From Cerasicoccus frondis (GTDB lineage Bacteria; Verrucomicrobiota; Verrucomicrobiia; Opitutales; Cerasicoccaceae), in assembly GCA_031296915.1 (NCBI GenBank), contig JAVDPC010000042.1:1-39411 (forward strand): a stretch of DNA of 39,411 nt. The letters are read 5' to 3'. The translations under genes were made by a program, and so were the position numbers. Shown here one piece after another: positions 1 to 7,192 of this stretch. The notes under the pieces were generated by a model. The model made no database searches and had not been told where the DNA came from. It saw only the letters and a list, made by a program, of their open reading frames with translations. Each line of letters opens with the position of its first letter. The first letter of the stretch is position 1.

Positions 1-87
1 GCGTCCACGTGTTTCCATGCAAAAGAGCATGAATGGGCTCTCCGAAAAAGTACAGCTTATTTTGAGATAAACTTCGCGGACACCACA

Positions 88-783
88 CTAGAGCCTTACC
101 GACACCTCATGCCCACTGTGGCCCTTGTGGTCACCGGGCGTTAACAGCGGTGTGGAAATGTAGCCATTGTCGGCATGGCGCACATGCTCCAGGTAGCTGG
201 CCGCGCCGTCGTGATCAGTGTTGTCTGAAACGATCAGGCACCCGGTCTTCATGAAGGGCTCCAGGAGCTTCACCACGCCCAGATACATCGACTTGTCGCC
301 GTCCAGGAACAGCAAATCCACCTGCCCCGGCAGAGGCTCAAGCAACGTTTCCATGGCGTCGCCAACGCGGAAATCAATCAGATCCGCCAAGCCAGCGCGC
401 GTCAGGTTGTCCTTCGCAGTCGCCGCCTTTTCGGGAATGAACTCCGTGGTGATCACTTGCCCGGCGCCATTGTCGCGCACCGCCGAAGCCAGGTAAATTG
501 TCGAGATGCCGAACGAAGTGCCGAACTCGACCACTGTTTTCGCGCCTGTCGCGCGGATGAGTGAATACAGTAAATTGCCAAATGGCTGGTCGATCGGCAT
601 ATACCGGTCCTTGGCGCGGGAAAAACGCTCAAAGGGCGTGAGCCCCTCTTGCCAGGGATTCGGCCGTGGAGTCGCGGTCGCGTGAAATTCGGCGTGTTGC
701 GCCGCCGCATCGGCAAAGAGGGCTTCCAGAACTTCGGACGCCGGAGATGTGGTCAGGGTGCAGGCTGTGTGTTGAGTCTTCAT
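88..783 (-). CDS. SAM-dependent O-methyltransferase family protein
   Basis: Class I SAM-dependent methyltransferase resembling the small-molecule O-methyltransferase (catechol/caffeoyl-CoA type) group. Visible motifs are the SAM-binding motif I VVEFGTSFGIST, an acidic FLDGDKSMY motif in the position of the metal/SAM loop, and IVSDN, which in this fold follows strand 5. The frame stays open to 828, but I prefer ATG 783 (MKTQHTAC...): the 828 start would touch a palindrome at 830-850 that looks like a MarR operator and would leave no leader. It is divergent from the marR gene and is probably its regulatory target, for example a detoxification or phenolic O-methylation enzyme. The substrate cannot be told from sequence. 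The family is fairly sure; the exact start is not. Confidence 0.8.
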   Translation of the reverse strand: MKTQHTACTLTTSPASEVLEALFADAAAQHAEFHATATPRPNPWQEGLTPFERFSRAKDRYMPIDQPFGNLLYSLIRATGAKTVVEFGTSFGISTIYLASAVRDNGAGQVITTEFIPEKAATAKDNLTRAGLADLIDFRVGDAMETLLEPLPGQVDLLFLDGDKSMYLGVVKLLEPFMKTGCLIVSDNTDHDGAASYLEHVRHADNGYISTPLLTPGDHKGHSGHEVSVRL

Positions 784-829
784 TTCGCTCAGTTTGATTT
801 CATTGTTTACTTTGCGGGCAATGCCCATT

Positions 830-850
830 TTAGTTGACTTAGTAAACTAA
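830..850. promoter_or_regulatory. Palindromic operator, site 1 (putative MarR site)
   Basis: This 21-bp near-perfect palindrome has arms TTAGTTGACT and AGTAAACTAA around a central T. Apart from the centre, only one symmetric base pair breaks the symmetry. It lies between the divergent methyltransferase and marR starts and ends at the A of the marR ATG. MarR-family dimers typically bind such palindromes in divergent promoters. Assignment to this MarR is inference. Confidence 0.6.
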
Positions 851-1338
851 TGAAACGGCACAAAGTTGATAAAGTCAACAAACATTCGGCAAATATTGCC
901 GAAAATGTGTTCGAGTCGATTCATGCGCTGATGCACGTGATTCGCTCGGAGCAGTATCGCGTACTCAGGGACAGCCCGTACAACCTGCGTCACATGGAGG
1001 GCAAAATGCTGGCGTTTTTCCATCATCACCCTGGAGCCACGCTGAGCGATTTGGTGGAGCGCACCGGCCGCGACAAAGGCCAGCTCGCCCGCACCATCAA
1101 GGAGCTGAAGGCGCAGGGCTTGGTCACCAGCGAGCCCGACCCGGATGACCGCCGCAGCCACCGCCTGTCACTCACCGAGGAAGGGCGCCGCATCCACGAA
1201 TCCCTCATCGGGCAGCTCCAGCAGTTGACGCAAATTGCCGTTCGCGACCTCTCGGAGGCCGACTGCGAGCAGCTTCTCGCCCTGCTGCAACACGTGCGGG
1301 GGAATTTACAGGCGGAAAGCGCGGATTCGCACGCGTAA
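850..1338 (+). CDS. MarR-family transcriptional regulator
   Basis: A 162-residue winged-helix regulator of typical MarR length. The DNA-binding region reads GATLSDLVERTGRDKGQLARTIKELKAQGLV, followed by the wing signature DPDDRRSHRLSLTEEGRR, whose D-x-R-S/R residues are characteristic of the family. The flanking N- and C-terminal helices would form the dimer interface. It is expected to repress its own gene and the divergent methyltransferase through the palindromes at 830-850 and 862-882, with relief by a small phenolic or other ligand; that part is inferred from the family. ATG 850 has no Shine-Dalgarno sequence and directly abuts operator site 1, so the mRNA may have a very short leader or the true start may be internal. 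Confidence 0.9.
   Translation: MKRHKVDKVNKHSANIAENVFESIHALMHVIRSEQYRVLRDSPYNLRHMEGKMLAFFHHHPGATLSDLVERTGRDKGQLARTIKELKAQGLVTSEPDPDDRRSHRLSLTEEGRRIHESLIGQLQQLTQIAVRDLSEADCEQLLALLQHVRGNLQAESADSHA
862..882. promoter_or_regulatory. Palindromic operator, site 2 (putative MarR site)
   Basis: This site has a perfect GTTGA-N5-TCAAC inverted repeat (865-879) inside a 21-bp block. Read on the minus strand the block matches site 1 at about 15 of 21 positions, with GTTGACTT in common. The two centres (840 and 872) are 32 bp apart, close to three helical turns, so two dimers would sit on the same face of the DNA. It lies within the first codons of marR. Confidence 0.5.
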
Positions 1339-1359
1339 GCCATTGATTACCAAGGGCAA

Positions 1360-1386
1360 TTAATAGTGAGAGCCACTCACTATTAA
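1360..1386. repeat. Perfect 11-bp inverted repeat after marR
   Basis: TTAATAGTGAG and CTCACTATTAA are separated by AGCCA, 21 bp after the marR stop. There is no run of T on either side, so it is a weak terminator at best. It could equally be an operator for a dimeric regulator. Confidence 0.55.
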
Positions 1387-1810
1387 AATGCTCGCCCGTT
1401 CACTTTTAGCTTGGTCTTTTCCGCGCAACTGGTAGTATTCAGGTGATCACTTAAAGATGGGAGATTTACGCGTCTCCCCTCGATCCAATCATCACCCGAA
1501 TCACTCACCGCCATGCACCCCACTCCCCTCCGCCCACACCCGCCATAGTGCGCGTGTAGTCCAGTCCATGTCCGCCAAACGCATTCGTTCGCGGCGCCCG
1601 GTTGGAATCGTTGAACAGGCCCATTCGCACAACCCTACTGGTGTAAACAGTTGGTTGGCGACGCCTGGAGATTTTAATGCTCCCCGCCCAACCGCACGCC
1701 CGATTATGCCAGCTTGCCTTTGACCCATTGACGTTTAGGCGCCCGACACAACGGGGCGCTGCAACCTGCGGTCGCCGCCAGTATTTCTGTTTTGCAGAAG
1801 CTCACGCCGC

Positions 1811-1860
1811 CGGAAGCCCACCACCTACGCCACCAGCCGGCGATTGGGCGGGCTTTTTGT
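1811..1860 (+). terminator. Orphan terminator-like hairpin
   Basis: AAGCCC (1814-1819) can pair with GGGCTT (1850-1855), extended by two more pairs after one mismatch. An alternative shorter stem is AGCCgGC/GCgGGCT. Both end in TTTTTGTTCTC. No gene on the plus strand leads into it except marR, about 470 bp upstream, so it may end a non-coding RNA. The loop GATTGGG is shared with the aspS terminator. Confidence 0.45.
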
Positions 1861-1890
1861 TCTCTGACAGTCGCATAAATTCACCACACT

Positions 1891-1901
1891 CCCCCCCCCC
1901 C
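1891..1901 (+). repeat. C11 homopolymer tract upstream of lacI-type gene
   Basis: A run of eleven C residues lies 90 bp before the GTG start of the LacI-type regulator. It is the longest homopolymer I noticed in the window and is intergenic. It could vary by slipped-strand mispairing and change promoter spacing, but it is also a common site of sequencing error. Confidence 0.5.
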
Positions 1902-1991
1902 GGGCGCCCTGTTCGATGCTTCCGCCACGAAGTCAGACGCAAAGTGGATTAGCTTGCCAGCAGGCCCGCCAATCACTGAACTCGTTAAGTC

Positions 1992-3005
1992 GTGGCAAAG
2001 CAGAAAGCGCACACCATACGGGAATTGGCGGCCGCCGCAGGATTGAGCGTTGGGGCAGTTTCCTACGCGCTGCGGGGGCATCCCTCGGTGTCGCCAGAGA
2101 CGAGTCGTCGAGTCCGTGCGCTGGCCGAAGAAATGGGCTACCAGCCTGACCCCCGGCTGACCTCCCTGATGGCGCAGATCCGCCGCAGCCAGAAACCCCG
2201 CTCGCGCGAAGTGCTGGCCTGGGTCTGGTTTTGCCCCAAGGAAGAAGCCGCAACCCCTTTCTACAGCCTGGTGTTTGACGGCGCCCGACAGCGGGCTGAG
2301 CGGCTCGGCTGCGTGCTAGAGCCGTTCTGGATTCAGGACAAAGATATCTCGCCGCACAAGTTACACAAGGCGCTGCGCACGCGTGGCATCTCAGGCGTCC
2401 TCCTCTCCCCCGCCAACCAATATGAGCCGATGACGCTGGACTGGGATTGGTCTGCCTTCGCCGTCGCGATTATTGGGATGAAGGAATGGGAGCCCGTGCT
2501 CCACCGGGCAGGCCACGACTACTACCGAAGCCTTTGGCGCTGCATGCAGCGTCTCAACGAGCTTAAAGCAGCGCGCCCCCTCTTTCTGCTCGACCAAGGC
2601 ATGGACGAGCGTTTGCACCACATGCTCTCTGCAGGCTTTCGCGCCATGCATCCAGACCAGGAACACGCGCCTGACTTAATCCGCTTGCTCAGCCCTAATG
2701 TTCCCTTGAAGGAGTTGGCGATGCCCAGCGCACTCGCTCCGGATGCGGTGCTGACCACTGGCCGCCTCAGCGCGTGGGAATACGAGATCATCCACCACGC
2801 GTTGCCCAGCGTGAAGCACTGGATCACCATGAACTGGTCTGCGGAAAGCGTCGCGCCGGGCATTTGCACCCGGTATGACTTGATTGCAGGCGCGGCGGTC
2901 GACTTGGTCCTGGCCCAACTCCACCGCAACGAGCGAGGCACGCCCAATCCCGCTAAAGTCGTGCTACTGGAAGGCGAATGGCGGGAAGCAACATCCCCCC
3001 TTTGA
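1992..3005 (+). CDS. LacI-family transcriptional regulator
   Basis: A 337-residue regulator. The N-terminal LacI helix-turn-helix is clear at residues 8-29 (TIRELAAAAGLSVGAVSYAL), followed by the hinge-side RGHPSVSPETSRRVRALAEEMGYQPDP. The rest is the periplasmic-binding-protein-like sensor domain, which in this subfamily is quite divergent and ends in LLEGEWREATSPL. The GTG at 1992 places the HTH at the very N-terminus and is preferred; there is no Shine-Dalgarno sequence. LacI proteins usually sense a sugar and control sugar genes, but no carbohydrate operon lies beside it: the next gene is a convergent protease. It is therefore an orphan regulator here, with an unknown effector. A C11 run lies 90 bp upstream. 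Confidence 0.9.
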   Translation: MAKQKAHTIRELAAAAGLSVGAVSYALRGHPSVSPETSRRVRALAEEMGYQPDPRLTSLMAQIRRSQKPRSREVLAWVWFCPKEEAATPFYSLVFDGARQRAERLGCVLEPFWIQDKDISPHKLHKALRTRGISGVLLSPANQYEPMTLDWDWSAFAVAIIGMKEWEPVLHRAGHDYYRSLWRCMQRLNELKAARPLFLLDQGMDERLHHMLSAGFRAMHPDQEHAPDLIRLLSPNVPLKELAMPSALAPDAVLTTGRLSAWEYEIIHHALPSVKHWITMNWSAESVAPGICTRYDLIAGAAVDLVLAQLHRNERGTPNPAKVVLLEGEWREATSPL

Positions 3006-3032
3006 CGAGCAACACTGCGATCCGCAAACGGC

Positions 3033-4304
3033 CTAATCGTCGTAGCCAATCCGCATAAAGCGGGCCACTCCAGGAAGCATGCTTGAGGCGTCGCGCAGGG
3101 TGAGGGTCCAAGTACTGTCGCCGTTATTGACGGACGAGGCGATCGTCGCAACGGCGGAGTTACCCACTGACCACCCCCCACTGTAGCTCAGGGTCGCGGC
3201 AGTCAGGTTGGCTGGATCGCCGCCGGTCTGAACCGTGTAATTCAGGTCGTCGTCGTTCTGTTGCAGCGTGATGCTGAGTTGGGCGTATTCGCTGCCCGAA
3301 ACCGTGGTCGTGTCGATGGAACCAGTTGCGCCAGCATCATAAGTCAACGGGTCCTTTGCCAAGGCGTATTCATTGTAATTGTCGAGGCCATCGTCATCGC
3401 TGTCTTCGTCCGGCGGGTATTGCGAGATGTCCGTTGAGCCAAATGCGGTCGCAGCCCAAGCGCCATAGCCACTCGGCACACTGAGGCCATCGTAGGCGTC
3501 GATAATCGCTTGAATTTCCGCGTCATAATTACCGACATAAGTCGCGCCACTGACGCGGTTAGCGCCCGTCGAGCCAATGAACCAGTTGATGCCGATGATA
3601 GTCAGTTCCCCGCTTCGCACCTGGAGCATCGGGGCGCCGGAATCCTGGTCTTCCAATTGAGCTTCATAGGTGAGGTAGCCGATTTGTCCTGAGCTGTTTT
3701 GGATGGTGAAGATTGCGTCCCCCGTCGCATCTTGCTCACTGCTTTTACCGGGCACCTCGTAATCGAGCTCGTAGCCCGCAATCCGATTTTGCCCAATAGC
3801 GGTGTCGAGCGCAACGTTGGGTGAGCTAGCCGACACGCCGACCAGAAACATCTGCTGATTATACAGCCCCGAACTGAGGAAGGCCGCGTCGTTTTGCACG
3901 TTGTTCGTCATAAAGGGCAACGGCTCGTATTCTACCGGCAAGGGCTCATTAAGCACCCCCACCCACAGGTCCGTTTCCCCAATGCGTTCGCCAGCGGAGA
4001 CGGTCCGTGTCTCGCTGGCTCCCGTGGCGTCATTACTCGCATAGAACGTAATGCTGTTGCCCACGAGAGGATGATAATGGTTCGCGCAAAGGATGACATT
4101 GCTACTGACCAACGTGCCCCAGCGAGCGCCACTCTTGCCAATGGCCGAAAGGTTGTAAGCATCCGCAATGAAGGCGTCGTCGTTGGTAAAGCGGTCGTTG
4201 GTCGCGTCGGTGAAGTTATCAATGGTGATGTCTGCCGACAACGCCAAGATGCTCAGCGACCAAGCCGCCAAGCTCACGAGGAGGGGATTTTTCACGCTCA
4301 CCAT
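3033..4304 (-). CDS. Secreted trypsin-like serine protease with acidic TSP3-like linker
   Basis: A 423-residue exported protein. Residues 1-24 form a signal peptide (MVSVKNPLLVSLAAWSLSIL then ALSA). The body has the order expected of a chymotrypsin-fold (S1) protease: VILCANHYHP around residue 76 in place of TAAHC, ETDLWVGVL with Asp112, and QDSGAPML with Ser222 in place of GDSGGP. About residue 300 there is an Asp-rich calcium-binding-like linker (DEDSDDDGLDNYNEYALAKDP) as in thrombospondin type 3 repeats, and then a beta-rich tail with YTVQTGGDPANLTAATLS that is common in verrucomicrobial exported proteins. It is convergent with the LacI-type gene. Protease activity is inferred from the triad only; a triad-bearing adhesin-like protein is the alternative. 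Confidence 0.7.
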   Translation of the reverse strand: MVSVKNPLLVSLAAWSLSILALSADITIDNFTDATNDRFTNDDAFIADAYNLSAIGKSGARWGTLVSSNVILCANHYHPLVGNSITFYASNDATGASETRTVSAGERIGETDLWVGVLNEPLPVEYEPLPFMTNNVQNDAAFLSSGLYNQQMFLVGVSASSPNVALDTAIGQNRIAGYELDYEVPGKSSEQDATGDAIFTIQNSSGQIGYLTYEAQLEDQDSGAPMLQVRSGELTIIGINWFIGSTGANRVSGATYVGNYDAEIQAIIDAYDGLSVPSGYGAWAATAFGSTDISQYPPDEDSDDDGLDNYNEYALAKDPLTYDAGATGSIDTTTVSGSEYAQLSITLQQNDDDLNYTVQTGGDPANLTAATLSYSGGWSVGNSAVATIASSVNNGDSTWTLTLRDASSMLPGVARFMRIGYDD

Positions 4305-4409
4305 CTTAACAATCGTCTAACTTGAGGCAATGCTTTGCCTACTTGATCGGCGATCACTGCACAGGGCTTAACCCCAAGGCTCTGCGATGGTTGCAACTTA
4401 ACACGGATT

Positions 4410-5063
4410 TTACGCTTTGCGCGTGGCCTTCGCGCGTTTGCGGTCGGGGTAGACGGTTTGGCAGATTTCGCAGATGGTTCCATCGCAGCCACGGGCGGTG
4501 CAGTGCTCTCTACCGTAGTAGATGATTTGCAGGTGCAGCTTATTCCAGCGCTCAACGGGGAAGATGCGCTTCAGGTCTTTTTCCGTCTGAGCGACGCTTT
4601 TGCCCGACGTGAGCCCCCAACGTTGAGCCAGGCGATGGATGTGCGTGTCGACGGGAAAACTCGGCACGCCAAAGGCCTGCGCCATCACGACCTGCGCCGT
4701 CTTATGACCAACGCCGGGCAATGCCTCCAGCGCGTCGATATCGGCTGGAACCTCCCCCCCGTACTGATTAATCAGGATTTCCGAGAGCCCGTGAATCGCC
4801 TGGGCTTTGCGGGGAGCAAGCCCGCAGGGGCGGACGATCGCGTTGATCGCATCCACGCTTTGCTGAGCCATATCGGCAGGGTTATCGGCTAGCTCCCACA
4901 GCGCAGGGGTAGTCAAATTGACGCGTTTATCCGTACACTGCGCGGAGAGCAACACGGCCACGAGCAGCGTATAAGGGTCTTTGTGATCAAGGGGAACAGG
5001 CGTCACGGGGTAGAGCTCCTCGAGACGCTGGTTAACATAGGCTGCGCGTTCGGTCTTGGTCAT
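4410..5063 (-). CDS. nth: Endonuclease III (base excision repair glycosylase/AP lyase)
   Basis: A 217-residue HhH-GPD DNA glycosylase that removes oxidised pyrimidines and nicks abasic sites. The helix-hairpin-helix is LPGVGHKTAQVV with the catalytic lysine K121, and the catalytic aspartate is D139 in VDTHIHRLAQRWG. The N-terminal substrate region (LLVAVLLSAQCTDKRVN) is typical. The C-terminal [4Fe-4S] region has four cysteines (C188, C193, C198, C201), but with spacing CX4CX4CX2C instead of the classical CX6CX2CX5C. The ATG is preceded by CACC and has no Shine-Dalgarno sequence. It is divergent from aspS and followed by the protease gene 105 bp downstream. Confidence 0.95.
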   Translation of the reverse strand: MTKTERAAYVNQRLEELYPVTPVPLDHKDPYTLLVAVLLSAQCTDKRVNLTTPALWELADNPADMAQQSVDAINAIVRPCGLAPRKAQAIHGLSEILINQYGGEVPADIDALEALPGVGHKTAQVVMAQAFGVPSFPVDTHIHRLAQRWGLTSGKSVAQTEKDLKRIFPVERWNKLHLQIIYYGREHCTARGCDGTICEICQTVYPDRKRAKATRKA

Positions 5064-5180
5064 GGTGAAATGGGTTAGCCTGCGGGGCGCCTTAGTTTAA
5101 TCAATGCTGAATAGGCTGTCTTTCGCCCGGAATCTGTTTGCAATGGGCGGCGGTCTCTGCCTACTTAGCGGGCTTTTCCC

Positions 5181-6980
5181 ATGAAACGGACCCATACATG
5201 CAGCCAGTTGAACCAAGCCAACGCGGACGAATCCGTCACCCTGATCGGGTGGGTGGAGTCGGTGCGCGACCACGGCGGCGTTCTCTTCGTTGACCTGCGC
5301 GACCGCGCCGGGTTGACCCAGATTGTGTTCCACCCCGATTACCCGGAAATCCATGAAATCGCCGGCCGTCTCAAGGACGAGTCCGTCATTCAGGTCACGG
5401 GTATCGTCAAACTGCGCGAGCCGTCGACCGTTAATCCGAATTTGCCGACCGGCGAGATCGAAGTCTCCGCGCGCGAAGTCATCGTCCACAACATGTGTGA
5501 GACGCTGCCCTTCCCGCTGGAAGACGCCAAGGCCGAGAAGGTCAATGAAGACCTCCGCCTGCAGTATCGCTACCTCGACCTGCGCCGCCCGAAGATGCGC
5601 GAGATGATGACCATCCGCTCCAAGGCGACCAAGTCCTGCCGCGACTATTTGGCCGACAACGAGTTTCTCGAAATCGAAACTCCGGCCATGTTTAAGTCGA
5701 CTCCGGAAGGCGCGCGCGAGTTCCTCGTGCCGAGCCGCCTGAACCCGGGCGACTTCTACGCGCTGTCCCAGAGCCCGCAGCAATACAAGCAGATGCTGAT
5801 GGTGGCCGGTATGGAGCGCTACTACCAGGTAGCCCGTTGCTTCCGCGACGAAGACCTGCGCGCCGACCGTCAGCCCGAGTTTACCCAGATCGATATCGAG
5901 ATGAGCTTCATCGAGCGCGAAGACATGTACGCGCTGATCGAAGGCATGCTCCAGAAGATGTGGAAGGACGTGCTCGACGTCGATGTGCCCACGCCGTTCC
6001 CGCGCCTGACCTACGTTGACGCGATGAACCGCTACGGCTCCGACAAGCCCGACACCCGTTTCGACATGGAAATCGTCGACCTCTCCGAAGACCTCAAGGA
6101 CACCGACTTTAAGGTGTTCTCGTCCGTCATCAAGGGCGGCGGCGTGGTCAAGGCGGTCAACGCTAAGGGCCTCGGCGACATTTCCCAGGGCGAAGTCAAG
6201 GCAATGGAAGACGTGGCCAAGAGCCTCGGCGCCAAGGGCCTGGCCTACATTGTTGTCCGTGGTGACGACGTCAAGGAATGGCGCTCGCCGATCATCAAGT
6301 TCTTCAGCGAAGACGAGCTCAACGCGCTCAAGACCAAGATGAACATCGAAGACGGCGACCTGATTTTGTTCGCTGCCTCCAAGTGGGAGCAGGCTTGCTC
6401 GATCCTCGGCCGCATCCGCCTCGAGTCCGCCCAGCTCCTTAAGAAGCGCGGCAAGCTCGAGATTTCGGACAGCCAATACAACTTCCTCTGGGTCGTGGAC
6501 TTCCCGCTCATGCTTTTTGATGAAGACGAAGGCCGCTACGTCGCCGCGCACCACCCGTTCACGGCGCCGCACCCGGAAGACATCGACAAGCTGGACACGG
6601 ACACCAAGAACTGCCGCTCCCAAGCCTACGACGTCGTGCTCAACGGCTCGGAAATCGGCGGTGGCTCGATCCGTATTCACCAGCCCGAGCTGCAGGACCG
6701 CGTTTTCAAGAACGTGCTCCAAATGCCGCAGGACGTCATCGAGTCGCGCTTCGGCTACATGATCAAGGCCTTCAAGTTCGGCGCCCCGCCTCACGGTGGC
6801 ATTGCACTCGGCCTCGACCGTCTCGCTGCGATCCTCGGCAATGCCAAGTCCATCCGCGAAGTCATTGCGTTCCCCAAGACCCAGCGTGGTCAGGACCTGA
6901 TGACCATGGCCCCCGGACCGGCAACCGACAAGCAGCTCCGCGACCTCCACATCGCCGTCACCAAGCTCGACCAGGACTAG
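5181..6980 (+). CDS. aspS: Aspartyl-tRNA synthetase (class II)
   Basis: A 599-residue bacterial-type AspRS, close to the usual 590. It has an N-terminal OB-fold anticodon-binding domain (VTLIGWVESVRDHGGVLFVDLRDRAG), the class II catalytic core with motif 2 (ARCFRDEDLRADRQPEFTQID), the bacterial GAD-type insertion around residues 290-420, and motif 3 (GIALGLDRLAAILG) near the end. It charges tRNA-Asp in the cytoplasm. The start ATG 5181 matches the usual N-terminus (MKRTHTCSQLN); the bases before it are CCC with no Shine-Dalgarno sequence. The gene stands alone, divergent from nth, and is followed by four hairpins, the last with a T tract. A 617-codon open frame on the other strand is only a shadow of its codon bias. 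Confidence 0.98.
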   Translation: MKRTHTCSQLNQANADESVTLIGWVESVRDHGGVLFVDLRDRAGLTQIVFHPDYPEIHEIAGRLKDESVIQVTGIVKLREPSTVNPNLPTGEIEVSAREVIVHNMCETLPFPLEDAKAEKVNEDLRLQYRYLDLRRPKMREMMTIRSKATKSCRDYLADNEFLEIETPAMFKSTPEGAREFLVPSRLNPGDFYALSQSPQQYKQMLMVAGMERYYQVARCFRDEDLRADRQPEFTQIDIEMSFIEREDMYALIEGMLQKMWKDVLDVDVPTPFPRLTYVDAMNRYGSDKPDTRFDMEIVDLSEDLKDTDFKVFSSVIKGGGVVKAVNAKGLGDISQGEVKAMEDVAKSLGAKGLAYIVVRGDDVKEWRSPIIKFFSEDELNALKTKMNIEDGDLILFAASKWEQACSILGRIRLESAQLLKKRGKLEISDSQYNFLWVVDFPLMLFDEDEGRYVAAHHPFTAPHPEDIDKLDTDTKNCRSQAYDVVLNGSEIGGGSIRIHQPELQDRVFKNVLQMPQDVIESRFGYMIKAFKFGAPPHGGIALGLDRLAAILGNAKSIREVIAFPKTQRGQDLMTMAPGPATDKQLRDLHIAVTKLDQD

Positions 6981-6999
6981 GGCGCAGCCTTAGGACTCT

Positions 7000-7059
7000 C
7001 GATGCTTCGCATCGCGATTGCCGCAATGCGGCAATGACTGGATGCAACGGCACGTTGCA
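7000..7059 (+). repeat. Three tandem perfect hairpins in the aspS 3' region
   Basis: Three back-to-back perfect stem-loops are present: CGATGC-TTC-GCATCG (7000-7014), ATTGCCGC-AAT-GCGGCAAT (7017-7035) and TGCAACG-GCA-CGTTGCA (7043-7059). All have 3-nt loops. They precede the terminator hairpin at 7061-7084 without a break, so the aspS mRNA would end in a four-hairpin array. Confidence 0.7.
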
Positions 7060-7060
7060 A

Positions 7061-7091
7061 CCGCGTATCCGATTGGGTGCGCGGTTTTTTG
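7061..7091 (+). terminator. Intrinsic terminator of aspS
   Basis: The 10-bp stem CCGCGTATCC/GGGTGCGCGG contains two G-U pairs, has loop GATT, and is followed by TTTTTTG. It lies 80 bp after the aspS stop. Confidence 0.9.
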
Positions 7092-7192
7092 TTATATTTG
7101 CGGACGATGGGGTGATCGATTAATCACGACGCTTGCATTACTGAAAATGATCTCCCAAGCTGGACTTTTCCTCCTCGAAAACAACCCCCATC

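Larger units (their letters stand above)
1339..1991. other. 653-bp gene-free region with several hairpins
   Basis: I see no convincing protein gene here: the short open frames have no family signature and unnatural composition. The stretch does hold ordered structure: a perfect 11-bp inverted repeat (1360-1386), a 6-bp hairpin GGGAGA/TCTCCC (1459-1478), a longer hairpin with arms GGTTGGCG and CGCCCAACC (1653-1693), a terminator-like hairpin with a T tract (1811-1860), and a C11 run (1891-1901). No tRNA, tmRNA, SRP or known riboswitch core was recognised. An untranslated transcript ending near 1860 is possible. Confidence 0.4.

Noticed and set aside
1457..1952. Short ORFs (75-91 codons) on both strands in the 1339-1991 gap
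   Set aside because: Proline/histidine/arginine-rich translations without start context or family signal; the region looks non-coding.
5097..6950. 617-codon open frame on the minus strand opposite aspS
   Set aside because: It is an exact shadow of the conserved AspRS gene. The high GC at third positions keeps the antisense frame open, and the protein has no recognisable domain and an unnatural Val/Leu/His/Asp-rich composition.
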